IMG/VR virus record: IMGVR_UViG_3300021433_000173
Coordinates: 1-31,974 of that record
DNA: 31,974 bases
Strand: one strand, 5' to 3'
Origin: a virus
Shown here: positions 14,746-22,043 of the stretch, piece after piece
Layout: every line of letters begins with the position of its first letter
Numbering within the stretch: the stretch's first letter is position 1
Notes under the pieces: model-generated
Databases searched by the model: none
What the model saw: only the letters and a program-made list of their open reading frames with translations
What the model was told of the DNA's origin: nothing
Made by a program: the position numbers and the translations under genes

Positions 14746-16775
14746 TAGCCGAGCCCCAACATCTGAATAGCGCCGCCGATGCCCTGGCTCATTGGTCCGA
14801 GCGTATCGGCATCTTTGAGCACAATGGAAACAATCATCTGCTCGAGCTGTCCGTTCCCCTGCGATCCGCTTGAGTCAACCGTTTGCGGCGTTCCCTGCGT
14901 TATCAGGTTTACCACTACGCCGCCGCCCGCACCCGTCCCGCGGCCTTGGAGCAGTCCGGACGCCGTGGAATCCGGCAACGTTCCGGCTCCCGTAGACAAG
15001 CCGCCGTTCGATGCCTTCGCGCCGCCAAATTCGGAGCCCATGCCGGAGAGCTTGCCGAGCAGCCCGCCAACGATACCGCCAAAGCCGCCGGATGGCCCCT
15101 TGGCGCTCGCGGAGCCGCCGGCCGCACCCTTACCGCCGTCGCCGTCGAGCGCGCCGCTGAGCAGGCTCTCAATGCGATGCTCGGCAATCTTCTGCAAGGT
15201 TTTCTCGATGCTCTCGCCCATCTTCTTAAAAGCATCCTCGATGCTCTTCGGCCTGTTCATCAGCGGGTCAAGGATATCGCTAACGAATTGATCCATGATC
15301 GCCTTGCGGCGCTCCGCGGCCTGCTCTGCGAGCTGCTCCATTTCCGCGTCATGCTTCGCTTGCAGTTCTTTGATTTGGTCTAAATCCTTTTGAACCTTTT
15401 CCGGCGAATCGCTGTCGGAAGTTGCATCCAGGCCGGCGATCTTCTGCAATGCGTCCGTCTTGATAGCAAGCTCCTGATTGGCCGCATCGCGGAGCGCCGC
15501 CACTCGCTCGGAGGCGCTCATTCTGCCCATGCGAACCTCGTACTCAGTCGTTCGCTCGGCGAGCGCCATCGCATCGCCCGCCTGCTTAATGCGCTCTTCT
15601 TGCACTTCGCGCATCGCGTCGATTTGCTCTTTGAGCGCCTTCTCTCGAGTCTCGGATGCTTTCTTTTCCGATTCGGCGACACTCTTATCTATCTCGCCGT
15701 TTAGCCGCGTCATTTCGCTGAGTTGCTGCTCGTCTTCGCGGTTGCCCCTTTTCTCCTGCTCAGCCGCAGACTTGCGGAGCCGGTCTATCCATTCGGTTTG
15801 CTTCTTTAGCGCCTCCGCGCCGGCCTTGTCCAGCTCGCCGCCGGCAACCCCTGTAATCTTGCGGACGGTTTCGTTGTATTCGCTGAGCCCGGTATCGGCC
15901 GCGGGAATATCTAAATGCTTGCCGGGATTGCGCGCGCTGTAACCCTTGTCCTGCTCTATCGTCGCATCGCGGAGCTTTTGCTTGTAGTCAAGGTTTTCTT
16001 TCGCAATGGCGAGTTGCTCGCTCTCGCGGTTGCGGATCGCCTCTTCCCCTTGCAGGCGAGATGCGGTAATCGCGTGATCGTCCTGAATCTTTTGCAGAGC
16101 AGCCTTGTGCTCCAGCTCCATCTGCTTTTTTGTGCCTTCGTCGAGCTGCGCCTGATTCTTCCAGAGTTCATCGGCCGCCGCTTTGCGGCCCGTCATCTCA
16201 CTGGCAAGATTCGCTATCGCTCCAGGGTCGCCGGTAAGCGCCTTCATCCAGTCGGCCGTACCCGGCTTGAGTGCGACTATTGTTTGATTCAGAGATTGCA
16301 TGTGAGCGGTCATCTGTTTAATGCGCTCGTCGGCCGTCTCCAGGGAATCGAAGTTCGCCCAATCCTTATCGCTCGCCTTCGTCAGTTCGTCGTCATAGGC
16401 GCGAACCGCCGCCCCAACGTCGAGCCACTTTTCGTACAGGTTGTAAGCGCCATCGGCGGCCCTGTACAGTCCATACCCAACGGCCGCAATACCGATTACA
16501 GGGAAAGCCGCCTGCATCAGATTCGCCATTCCCGGCAGCGTGCTAAGGAATCGCTCTTCAGCTCTCATCAGATGGCTAAAATCCCCATCGAGCGAGCGTG
16601 TAAAGGCGCTGGCCGCGGCCATCCGCGGAACCATACCCTCGCCCATGTGTCCAAGAGCGGCGTCCGTCTCGGCGGCGCGCGCACGCAGGCTTACGAGATG
16701 CTTCTCCACCTGATCGAGAACCGCGCCGCTCTTGTCCTCGCCGCCAATTACCACCACTACAGAGTTATTCGGCAT
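14745..16775 (-). CDS. Tail tape measure protein, gpH-like
   Basis: The 676-residue product has an N-terminal helical region, then one hydrophobic segment (LMQAAFPVIGIAAVGYGLYRA, near 88-108). A long Ala/Lys/Glu/Gln-rich coiled coil runs to about residue 530, and a Gly/Ser-rich C-terminus ends GGAIQMLGLG. This is the usual layout of a tape measure, which sets tail length and enters the host envelope. The ATG has GAGG 6 bases upstream and overlaps the end of the GT reading frame by 11 bases. Its stop codon touches the right end of the LprI cassette. Confidence 0.9.
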   Translation of the reverse strand: MPNNSVVVVIGGEDKSGAVLDQVEKHLVSLRARAAETDAALGHMGEGMVPRMAAASAFTRSLDGDFSHLMRAEERFLSTLPGMANLMQAAFPVIGIAAVGYGLYRAADGAYNLYEKWLDVGAAVRAYDDELTKASDKDWANFDSLETADERIKQMTAHMQSLNQTIVALKPGTADWMKALTGDPGAIANLASEMTGRKAAADELWKNQAQLDEGTKKQMELEHKAALQKIQDDHAITASRLQGEEAIRNRESEQLAIAKENLDYKQKLRDATIEQDKGYSARNPGKHLDIPAADTGLSEYNETVRKITGVAGGELDKAGAEALKKQTEWIDRLRKSAAEQEKRGNREDEQQLSEMTRLNGEIDKSVAESEKKASETREKALKEQIDAMREVQEERIKQAGDAMALAERTTEYEVRMGRMSASERVAALRDAANQELAIKTDALQKIAGLDATSDSDSPEKVQKDLDQIKELQAKHDAEMEQLAEQAAERRKAIMDQFVSDILDPLMNRPKSIEDAFKKMGESIEKTLQKIAEHRIESLLSGALDGDGGKGAAGGSASAKGPSGGFGGIVGGLLGKLSGMGSEFGGAKASNGGLSTGAGTLPDSTASGLLQGRGTGAGGGVVVNLITQGTPQTVDSSGSQGNGQLEQMIVSIVLKDADTLGPMSQGIGGAIQMLGLG

Positions 16776-17510
16776 CGGTCCTCACATATTGACTAAACGC
16801 CACGTCGAGCGCATCGCTGAGCGCCTCATCGCGGGATTTCTTCGGCTCTAACTGTTGCCTTCCGAGCAACACCGCCGGCTGAATCGTTTCCTTGAAGGTT
16901 CCGAGCCAGTTGATGAGCGTTGCGGCGAGCCAGGCGTTGTGCTCTAAGTGTGCCTCACTCTCGCGCTTGAGCTTGGTTTCGCAGCCCTCGAGATAAAAGC
17001 GCAGCTCGGCATAGGTGAACCGCTCAAACTCAGACGGAGGCAGCCCCATCTGGCCGCACGCCAGGCGGAAAGCGTCATCCCACGACCAGAGCTTTTTGCG
17101 CTTTTTCCGCCCGCCTCCCTTGCGCTTTGAGCGCGAGCGTTTTATTTTCCCGGCTCTGATTCCTCATCGTCGCCATAGTAGACGGCGAGAGCATCGAGCA
17201 GCGCATCGAAGGCGCGATCCGCTTTCCTTTTCGTGTTCACGAGCCGGCCCACATCTTCGACGGTAAGCAGCTCGCCGGCCTTGTGCGCGTCCTCGTAGAT
17301 GGCCGCCCAAAGGTACACGGCGAAGTTATCCAGATTCAAGCTCAGCCGGTTTTTCACTTCTCCGGTTTTCGGGTCTTCGTACTCGCCGATTTTCTCCCAC
17401 AGTCCGGAGTCGAGCTTCTGCCCCTTAACGCGCGCCTCAGTGAGCAAGTTGAAGACGAGTTCGCGCCGGCGATCCAGGGTTACAAAGATGGGTTTCTTTA
17501 CGATGGACAT
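16765..17510 (-). CDS. Tail assembly chaperone GT fusion, made by -1 frameshift
   Basis: The G frame ends CCG GGA AAA TAA. The seven bases GGGAAAA (17151-17145) are a perfect X XXY YYZ slippery site directly before the stop. After a -1 slip the ribosome reads on without a stop through IKRSRSKRKGGGRKKRKKLW and SWDDAFRLACGQMGLPPSEF, then down to 16765. That gives about 122 + 126 = 248 residues. The T part has the Trp, Gly-hydrophobic-Pro and ELRFYLEG features of tail chaperone C-termini. The internal ATG at 17049 in the same frame would miss the Lys/Arg linker. The G/GT ratio controls tail assembly around the tape measure, whose gene follows at once. Confidence 0.85.
17122..17151 (-). promoter_or_regulatory. 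Programmed -1 frameshift site with downstream hairpin
   Basis: GGGAAAA at 17151-17145 is followed by TAA. About 10 bases later GCGCT-CAA-AGCGC (17134-17122) can form a short hairpin of the stimulatory type. The arrangement recalls the lambda GGGAAAG site, with the same purine pattern. Confidence 0.8.
17142..17510 (-). CDS. Tail assembly chaperone gpG-like
   Basis: This is the unshifted product, 122 residues. It has a compact helical middle (DNFAVYLWAAIYEDAHKAGE, LLTVEDVGRLV) and an acidic end (YYGDDEESEPGK) just before the slippery site. gpG coats the tape measure during tail assembly. It lies between the tail tube gene and the T frame, as in lambda. Confidence 0.8.
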   Translation of the reverse strand: MSIVKKPIFVTLDRRRELVFNLLTEARVKGQKLDSGLWEKIGEYEDPKTGEVKNRLSLNLDNFAVYLWAAIYEDAHKAGELLTVEDVGRLVNTKRKADRAFDALLDALAVYYGDDEESEPGK

Positions 17511-17544
17511 ATCTATCCTCTTACACTCGATGGATTGTTTACCG

Positions 17545-17574
17545 CAAAAACAAAGGCCGGCGGGTTAGCCGGCC
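17545..17574 (-). terminator. Terminator between tail tube and gpG genes
   Basis: GGCCGGC (17555-17561) and GCCGGCC (17568-17574) pair perfectly around a 6-base loop. On the minus strand the stem is followed by TTTGTTTTTGCGG. It lies just after the tail tube stop and would lower expression of the chaperone and tape-measure genes relative to the tube. Confidence 0.8.
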
Positions 17575-17596
17575 CTCGCGTTGAACCCTTTCGCGC

Positions 17597-18034
17597 TTAC
17601 TGCGCGCCAATCGTGAGCGGTCCAACTCCCGTGAAGGAAATATCAATCGGCTGAATTTCGTTGTTCTTCGCGCCCGTCTTGAAATCCGTGATTATTACGG
17701 TTCCGCTGTACTCGTCGATTCCAGAGCCAGGAGACGCCACGGGCAAAAAGGTAAGCGCCATATTGGTTGAATTCAGGATCGCGCTACGGAGCGCCTGCTG
17801 TGTCGCATCGCCCGTGATGTAATCGAGCTTTGCGGAGCCGGAAAACTCCAGCAACCCAGGAAGGCTCGATTTCCAGCCGGCCGTTGAATGGTCCGTGGAG
17901 TCGAGCTTGTCAACCTTGATATCAAGTTCAATGTCTTTGATTCCGAGAACGGTAACAGCACCGCCCCCACCGGACGGCGTGTAGGTAATCTGCCCCTTAT
18001 ATCCCTGGAGCTTCTGCGGCGAAACTGTCGGCAT
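17597..18034 (-). CDS. Major tail tube protein, gpV-like
   Basis: The 145-residue product is beta-rich, with IELDIKVDKLDSTDHSTAGW, a short loop (SLPGLLEFSGSAKLDYIT) and the ending VIITDFKTGAKN to ISFTGVGPLTIGAQ, as in tail tube proteins of long-tailed phages. It polymerises as stacked hexamers around the tape measure. AGAGGGG lies 9-10 bases before the ATG. The position, between the tail terminator and G genes, matches lambda V, although it lacks the extra Ig-like domain. A strong terminator directly follows, as is common after a highly expressed structural gene. Confidence 0.85.
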   Translation of the reverse strand: MPTVSPQKLQGYKGQITYTPSGGGGAVTVLGIKDIELDIKVDKLDSTDHSTAGWKSSLPGLLEFSGSAKLDYITGDATQQALRSAILNSTNMALTFLPVASPGSGIDEYSGTVIITDFKTGAKNNEIQPIDISFTGVGPLTIGAQ

Positions 18035-18053
18035 GGTAGTAATCCCCTCTTAG

Positions 18054-18497
18054 TTAAATTTTTTGCGTAGGATCACTACGCGAAACATCCACGGTTATTT
18101 CCACATTCACATCGGCGGCGAGCTGATCGTATTGACCCTTTTCGATGTATTGATACTCGACGCCTGTAACCCTGCAATCCTGAACCAGCCCGGCGAGCGT
18201 CTCATCCTCCATTACCTTTTGCCAGGCCCAAACCACGAGCGGGTCTACCGCTTCGTCCGCTTGCTCCGTCGCCGCCACCATTGCGCGGATCGTTACATCG
18301 AAGCTCGCACTCGCGGCGCGAAAATCCCCCGTGTAGTCGAACCTATCTTTCGCGCGAAACACGTTGTAAGCCGGCAACCTATCAGCCGTGTATTCCGTGG
18401 TATCCGTGCGCACGGCCGGAGCCGGCGAGCCCGTACCCGTGACAAGCGCATAGATCGCGCGAACTGCCAGGAGTCCGATGCTCGGGTTAATGCTCAT
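18054..18497 (-). CDS. Tail terminator, gpU-like
   Basis: The 147-residue product fits the gpU-like tail terminator plan: an N-terminal helix (SIGLLAVRAIYALVTGTG), strands (AYNVFRAKDRFDYTGDF, FDVTIRAMVA) and a C-terminal strand pair (VNVEITVDVSRSDP). These proteins cap the tail tube as a hexamer and join it to the head. The start overlaps the previous stop as ATGA, so translation is coupled to the head closure gene. The call rests mainly on size, fold pattern and gene order. Confidence 0.7.
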   Translation of the reverse strand: MSINPSIGLLAVRAIYALVTGTGSPAPAVRTDTTEYTADRLPAYNVFRAKDRFDYTGDFRAASASFDVTIRAMVAATEQADEAVDPLVVWAWQKVMEDETLAGLVQDCRVTGVEYQYIEKGQYDQLAADVNVEITVDVSRSDPTQKI

Positions 18498-18793
18498 AGC
18501 GCCGTCGCCTTCAATTCCATCTCGACTATCCGGCCGTCTCCCGGCAACTTCCGGCTCTTAATCGTGTAGCTCCCGCCGCGCACCGTTACCGATGAGCCGA
18601 TAACCGGGAGCGCGGCGAACGCCGTTACTGGAGCCGTGATGCAGATAGAGCTTTCCTCCATCGAACCCAGGTTCCCGTGCATCCACGGGCTCGCGGGAGT
18701 ATCCACAAATACCTGAACCGATTGACCACTTATTACCGCAGTTTCGCCTTGCACGGCAAAAAAGGCGGGAAGGTCGCTATCACCGAAGGCCAT
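18494..18793 (-). CDS. Head closure or head-tail joining protein, gpFII-like
   Basis: The 99-residue product is almost all beta, ending VIGSSVTVRGGSYTIKSRKL and GRIVEMELKATAL. This is the barrel pattern of gpFII and related stopper proteins. It is coupled at both ends: its ATG overlaps the SSB stop (TAATG) and its stop overlaps the tail terminator start. It likely closes the head connector after packaging. Sequence evidence alone is weak; position is the main support. Confidence 0.6.
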   Translation of the reverse strand: MAFGDSDLPAFFAVQGETAVISGQSVQVFVDTPASPWMHGNLGSMEESSICITAPVTAFAALPVIGSSVTVRGGSYTIKSRKLPGDGRIVEMELKATAL

Positions 18794-19203
18794 TAGAAGG
18801 GGATATCCTCATCCGTGATTTGCGAGTGATCGTTTGCGGCCGCCGCGCCGCTCGGGTCCGCCAAGTCATCGCGCCGGCTGCCGAGCAATACCACTTCGCC
18901 GGCTACAATCTCCGTCTTGTACCGCTTGCCGGAGCCGTCTTTCGCTTCCCAGGAGCGCGTGCGGAGCCGGCCTTCAACGTAGATTTTCGAGCCCTTGCTT
19001 ACATAGTCGCGCACGATATCCGCGAGCTTCCCGAAGAAAACTAGGTTGTGCCATTCGGCTACATCCGTCCAGTTGCCGGAGTCGTCCTTCGCGCGCTCAT
19101 TGGTTGCGAGCGATACGTTAGCGATTGCGAGCCCGTTACTAAAACTCACTTCTACCCGGCCCACGTTGCCGAGCAATGAAACCTTATTGACGCCCTTTGC
19201 CAT
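18793..19203 (-). CDS. ssb: Single-stranded DNA-binding protein
   Basis: The 136-residue product has the complete bacterial-type SSB OB fold: GVNKVSLLGNVGRVEVSF, TNERAKDDSGNWTDVAEWHN, VFFGKLADIVRDYVSKGSKI, then YVEGRLRTRSWEAKDGSGKR. The C-terminal tail ends DEDIPF, the acidic tip that recruits replication and repair proteins. AGGGGAG precedes the ATG. Phage SSB genes are normally with early replication genes; this one lies inside the head-tail operon and is coupled by TAATG to the head closure gene. It may protect single strands during late replication or packaging, but the reason for the position is unknown. Confidence 0.95.
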   Translation of the reverse strand: MAKGVNKVSLLGNVGRVEVSFSNGLAIANVSLATNERAKDDSGNWTDVAEWHNLVFFGKLADIVRDYVSKGSKIYVEGRLRTRSWEAKDGSGKRYKTEIVAGEVVLLGSRRDDLADPSGAAAANDHSQITDEDIPF

Positions 19204-19394
19204 CTCTCCCCTTTTGCATCACGCCGCGGGTACTGTCGCAAGCTACCCGCGGTCTGCGTGTGTTTCTCTTCGTCGTTTGGGTAAATCTTTGGTAGAGCCG
19301 CGGCCCCCGATTATCCCTTTCGGGCTCGAGCCAGGCCGCGGCCCCGTTCGCTCCGCGCCTCACGCCGGCCGGCGAGTATTGGCCGCGAGAGAGC
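19204..19394. other. Gene-free gap with strong inverted repeats
   Basis: This 190-base gap between the SSB gene and the 73-residue gene holds no credible ORF. CCGCGGGTA (19224-19232) and TACCCGCGG (19244-19252) form a perfect 9-base inverted repeat with an 11-base loop. Farther along, two copies of the palindromic core GCCGCGGC lie about 30-40 bases apart and can pair. None is followed by a T run, so they look more like an RNA leader or mRNA-stability structure for SSB than a terminator. The SSB ribosome binding site lies at the edge of the gap. Confidence 0.5.
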
Positions 19395-19616
19395 TTATTT
19401 TCCCGCTGGCTTCTTCGGCGCGCCGAATTCGTCAACGTCTCCAGGCTTCACGTCTTCAACGCGCTCCATGCGCTTCAAGCGCCGCGCCAGGTCGCCGGGA
19501 ACTTCTGCCACGTCGCCGGCCTTGAGCGAGAGCCCCTGAATCTTTTGGTCAACCAAGAGCTTCACGCGAACCACTTTGTTTGAATCTGCAAACCTGCTCG
19601 AAGTAACAAGCGCCAT
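19395..19616 (-). CDS. Small head-region protein, unknown function
   Basis: The 73-residue product has a basic N-terminus (SNKVVRVKLLVDQKIQGL), then SLKAGDVAEVPGDLARRLKR, a pattern seen in small phage head proteins of the xxGDVxEVPxxxAxxLxxxG type. It ends in Pro and Lys. GAGGGGAAGAG precedes the ATG. It follows the capsid gene, where lambda-like phages keep small connector or decoration genes. I cannot assign a precise role. Confidence 0.65.
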   Translation of the reverse strand: MALVTSSRFADSNKVVRVKLLVDQKIQGLSLKAGDVAEVPGDLARRLKRMERVEDVKPGDVDEFGAPKKPAGK

Positions 19617-19642
19617 CTCTTCCCCTCGTCTCTATGCGATAA

Positions 19643-19660
19643 GGCGGCCCGAAGGCCGCC
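19643..19660 (-). terminator. GC-rich UUCG-type hairpin after the capsid gene
   Basis: GGCGGCC and GGCCGCC pair around a 4-base loop. On the minus strand the loop reads TTCG, an exceptionally stable tetraloop. Only TTATC follows, so it may be a weak terminator or an mRNA-stabilising end rather than a strong stop. Confidence 0.55.
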
Positions 19661-19676
19661 CCTCGACGGTTTACGT

Positions 19677-21629
19677 TTAGCTAACGGCTACGGTTTCGCT
19701 CGCGGCGAACGCTTGAATGTGGCGATATTCCACATCGAGCAGCGCGCGCTCCGTGATTACATAGATACCGTTTGCGGCCTGAGTGTACGGGTCAACGATC
19801 AGCTCAGACGCGCCCCAATCGGCAACGATGCACTGCGAGAAGTCGCCGAGCACCGCGGCGTGAAGATTGGTTCCAGTTCCGTAATTCTTTGGAATCTGGT
19901 TCGTCACGCCGGCCTTGTAGCCGAGCGGCCCCTGCTCCAGCCCCGAAGGATCGCGGCTATCGAGAACGGGCCAAATCGGCATTGCATAGCCGCTGGAGAA
20001 CATCGGAGTAGCCTTCAGCAAGCCGCGAACCTGCGGAGTGAAGAGCCAGCCCATCGTTGCAACATCGGCGTTGGCGCTGGCAACCGTAGACTCGAAATTG
20101 ACGATATCGGTCCACGAAAGCATCTTGCCGGTTGTCAACGTTGTTCCGGTTGTCGTGATGAGTGCCAGGCCGGATTGATTGAGCAGGCCGGTAGGAGCCG
20201 GAGCGCCCGCGCCATTGATGGCCGCAAGGTCGATCGCCAAAGCGAGCACTTTTGCGCGGTCATTGGCGAGCAAGCCCTCAACGTCAATGGCAGACTCGGC
20301 CAGCAATTCAACCGTGTAGCCGTTCTGAATCGAGAGCCGCTTGGGAGTCAGCGCCACGAAATCGGTTGTCACGTCCGAAGCCGTAACCGCCGAAGTTTCA
20401 CCCAACCACTGCGCAGTTGCGGCGCTGTCCTGGCGCGGCAAGCGAACCACTCCAGACAATCCGCCCATGCGGGTAGCGCCGAGCGAGATAACCCGAGCGC
20501 GGTTGCGGTACATCTCGATAATCTCGGGATGCACGTCGATATCGAGGATGTTTGCCTGCGAAGTGTAGCCGCTTCCGGTAGTGCCGGCGGTCACGGTACG
20601 CTTTGCAGCCGCGTTCGGAATCACAACGCTATCGGTAGCCTTGATAAGCCCGGAAGCCAGGCGGCCGCGGATCGCATCGGAAACCTCGCGCTCGAATGCG
20701 TTGTCTTCCGCCTTGAACGTGCCAGGTTTCGCCGCATTGACGGCCATCCGATACGCCTTCGCGTAGGAGTAACGCTTCGCATCCTTGCCGGTTTCGCGGA
20801 GTACATTCTCGCCGGCGGTTCCAACCTTGTCCGCATCGTTCGCGGCTACGAGTCGCCGGCTGATCGTCTCGGCGAATTCGTTGATGGAAGTTCCACCCTC
20901 GAGCGCGAGTCGAACTTCCGCCTCGGTTACAAACCGCTTGAAATCCTTATCGCTCGCCAGCGCCGTAATACGAGCGCGCCGCGCCAGGTCTACTTGCTCC
21001 ACACTCGGAACAAGATTCGTTTCCTCGGCCATTGTCCTTACCTCAATTTGAATTGGAATAGCCGCAGGAGCGGCGTTTACTGCATCCCGGCGGCGTACTT
21101 CAATCGCAACCGGAAACTCTTGTCTGCCATCCGCGGAGCGGCCAGCGCCCACAGTCGGATCGGCGGGAATCGTCACGAGCGAAGCCTCGAGCGGCTCCCA
21201 ATCGTCAACGTTGAGCGTGTCATCGGAAGATGGATTCTCGCCGGCCTGATCGCGCGTAATGTGATGGATCAGGTATCCGACACTCGCATCCTTGAGAATT
21301 CCATCGTCGAAATCGCGCTTTTTTTCTTGCGCGAATGCGGAGGCGCTCCATTTGCCCTCGACGCGGAGCACGCTATCCTTTACGGAATAGCCGTCCACAA
21401 CGCCCATGTGCTGATCCGTGTCATGGTTGAAGAGCAGAGGAATCCCGCTCTTTAGCCGCTCCTGGCGAATCGCCTTCGGGTCATGGCTCAGAACCTCGCG
21501 GCCAAACCATTGATCCGCCGGCTGCTCGCTCGAGAGCGCGAAGGCGAAACGGTTTTCATCTTCCGTCGCCTGGCGCTCAATGCGCATCGCGCGATACTGG
21601 CGCGGCAAGCTCTTGAGTAGTTCGCTCAT
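19677..21629 (-). CDS. Prohead protease fused to HK97-fold major capsid protein
   Basis: From the ATG at 21629 the product is 650 residues. Residues 1-165 are a prohead protease: LLFNHD with the catalytic His near 69, LKDASVGY with a Ser near 116, and LEASLVTIPADP near 148-159. A linker of about 45 residues follows (PVAIEVRRRD to VRTMAEETN). A helical scaffold-like delta region comes next, then the HK97-type capsid domain from about residue 335 (VVIPNAAAKRTV, LPRQDSAATAQWLGET) to the end. Protease and scaffold therefore come as one polypeptide with the shell protein and must cut themselves free. An upstream ATG at 21665 lies inside a terminator hairpin and is rejected. Confidence 0.9.
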   Translation of the reverse strand: MSELLKSLPRQYRAMRIERQATEDENRFAFALSSEQPADQWFGREVLSHDPKAIRQERLKSGIPLLFNHDTDQHMGVVDGYSVKDSVLRVEGKWSASAFAQEKKRDFDDGILKDASVGYLIHHITRDQAGENPSSDDTLNVDDWEPLEASLVTIPADPTVGAGRSADGRQEFPVAIEVRRRDAVNAAPAAIPIQIEVRTMAEETNLVPSVEQVDLARRARITALASDKDFKRFVTEAEVRLALEGGTSINEFAETISRRLVAANDADKVGTAGENVLRETGKDAKRYSYAKAYRMAVNAAKPGTFKAEDNAFEREVSDAIRGRLASGLIKATDSVVIPNAAAKRTVTAGTTGSGYTSQANILDIDVHPEIIEMYRNRARVISLGATRMGGLSGVVRLPRQDSAATAQWLGETSAVTASDVTTDFVALTPKRLSIQNGYTVELLAESAIDVEGLLANDRAKVLALAIDLAAINGAGAPAPTGLLNQSGLALITTTGTTLTTGKMLSWTDIVNFESTVASANADVATMGWLFTPQVRGLLKATPMFSSGYAMPIWPVLDSRDPSGLEQGPLGYKAGVTNQIPKNYGTGTNLHAAVLGDFSQCIVADWGASELIVDPYTQAANGIYVITERALLDVEYRHIQAFAASETVAVS

Positions 21630-21635
21630 GGTGCG

Positions 21636-21644
21636 GTTATGCCA
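21636..21644 (-). promoter_or_regulatory. Candidate extended -10 box at the capsid start
   Basis: TGGCATAAC lies exactly 6 bases before the ATG and directly after a terminator. There is no ribosome binding site. This would give a leaderless capsid mRNA started afresh behind the terminator. Confidence 0.45.
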
Positions 21645-21648
21645 CGCA

Positions 21649-21680
21649 AAGAAAAAACCGGGCAAATTTCGCCCGGTTTA
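21649..21680 (-). terminator. Terminator upstream of the capsid gene
   Basis: AAACCGGGC (21655-21663) and GCCCGGTTT (21671-21679) pair perfectly around 7 bases. On the minus strand a TTTTTTCTTTG run follows. It stops leftward transcripts from the portal region before the capsid promoter. Confidence 0.85.
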
Positions 21681-21691
21681 AACTTGCACAG

Positions 21692-21700
21692 TGTTATAAC
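21692..21700 (+). promoter_or_regulatory. Extended -10 promoter of the small membrane-protein gene
   Basis: TGTTATAAC is a TGn plus TATAAT-like box, 13 bases before the ATG at 21714. No -35 hexamer is obvious, as is common for extended -10 promoters. Confidence 0.5.
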
Positions 21701-21713
21701 TTTCAAGACTTCA

Positions 21714-21956
21714 ATGTACAGCGCGACACATACTTGGCTCGCTTCCTACCCAATCGCCCGAGATTTGATCTTTGGCATTGCGTTTTTGTTTCTTGCGCCG
21801 GTCACGTGGCTTGTAGCGTTGATATTTATCGTATGTGGGATTTTCGGCATCACGCTTCTGTCTGTCATAAATTCTATCGGCGAGCATTATTTGGCGCAGA
21901 TAGCCCATCAGCTAAAGCGCATTGCGGATTCTCTCGATAAGAAGAAGCCAGAATGA
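21714..21956 (+). CDS. Small two-helix membrane protein, phage accessory (moron)
   Basis: The ATG at 21714 gives 80 residues. Two closely spaced hydrophobic segments (ARDLIFGIAFLFLAPV, then WLVALIFIVCGIFGITLL) precede a charged C-terminal helix (HYLAQIAHQLKRIADSLDKK). It is on the plus strand, between the minus-strand portal and capsid genes. It has its own extended -10 promoter and a terminator-like hairpin, and is more AT-rich than its flanks. This is the form of a moron expressed in lysogens, and many such small membrane proteins block superinfection. The function is not shown by sequence. Confidence 0.65.
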   Translation: MYSATHTWLASYPIARDLIFGIAFLFLAPVTWLVALIFIVCGIFGITLLSVINSIGEHYLAQIAHQLKRIADSLDKKKPE

Positions 21957-22004
21957 TCGCACATCGGAGCGATATCGCTTCGGTTTCGAGCCTCTAAAGA
22001 GGCA

Positions 22005-22043
22005 GAGCCAGCCATTTAGCGGCCGGCTCCTAACCTATTTTTT
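22005..22043 (+). terminator. Terminator of the small membrane-protein gene
   Basis: GAGCCAGCC (22005-22013) pairs with GGCCGGCTC (22021-22029) with one mismatch and a 7-base loop. TTTTTT follows at 22038-22043 on the plus strand. It overlaps the last codons of the portal gene on the other strand. The T run starts some bases after the stem, so efficiency may be modest. Confidence 0.5.

Noticed and set aside
14049-14749. Target-site duplication around the LprI cassette
   Set aside because: The bases outside the two ends (ACCT on the left, TAGC on the right) do not match, so no duplication is claimed.
15915-16796. 293-residue plus-strand ORF opposite the tape measure gene
   Set aside because: It mirrors the repetitive coiled-coil codons of the tape measure and has no family features.
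19713-21455. 580-residue plus-strand ORF opposite the capsid fusion
   Set aside because: The product is Arg/His-rich with no recognisable fold, and the opposite strand encodes clear protease and capsid domains. It is a codon-bias shadow.
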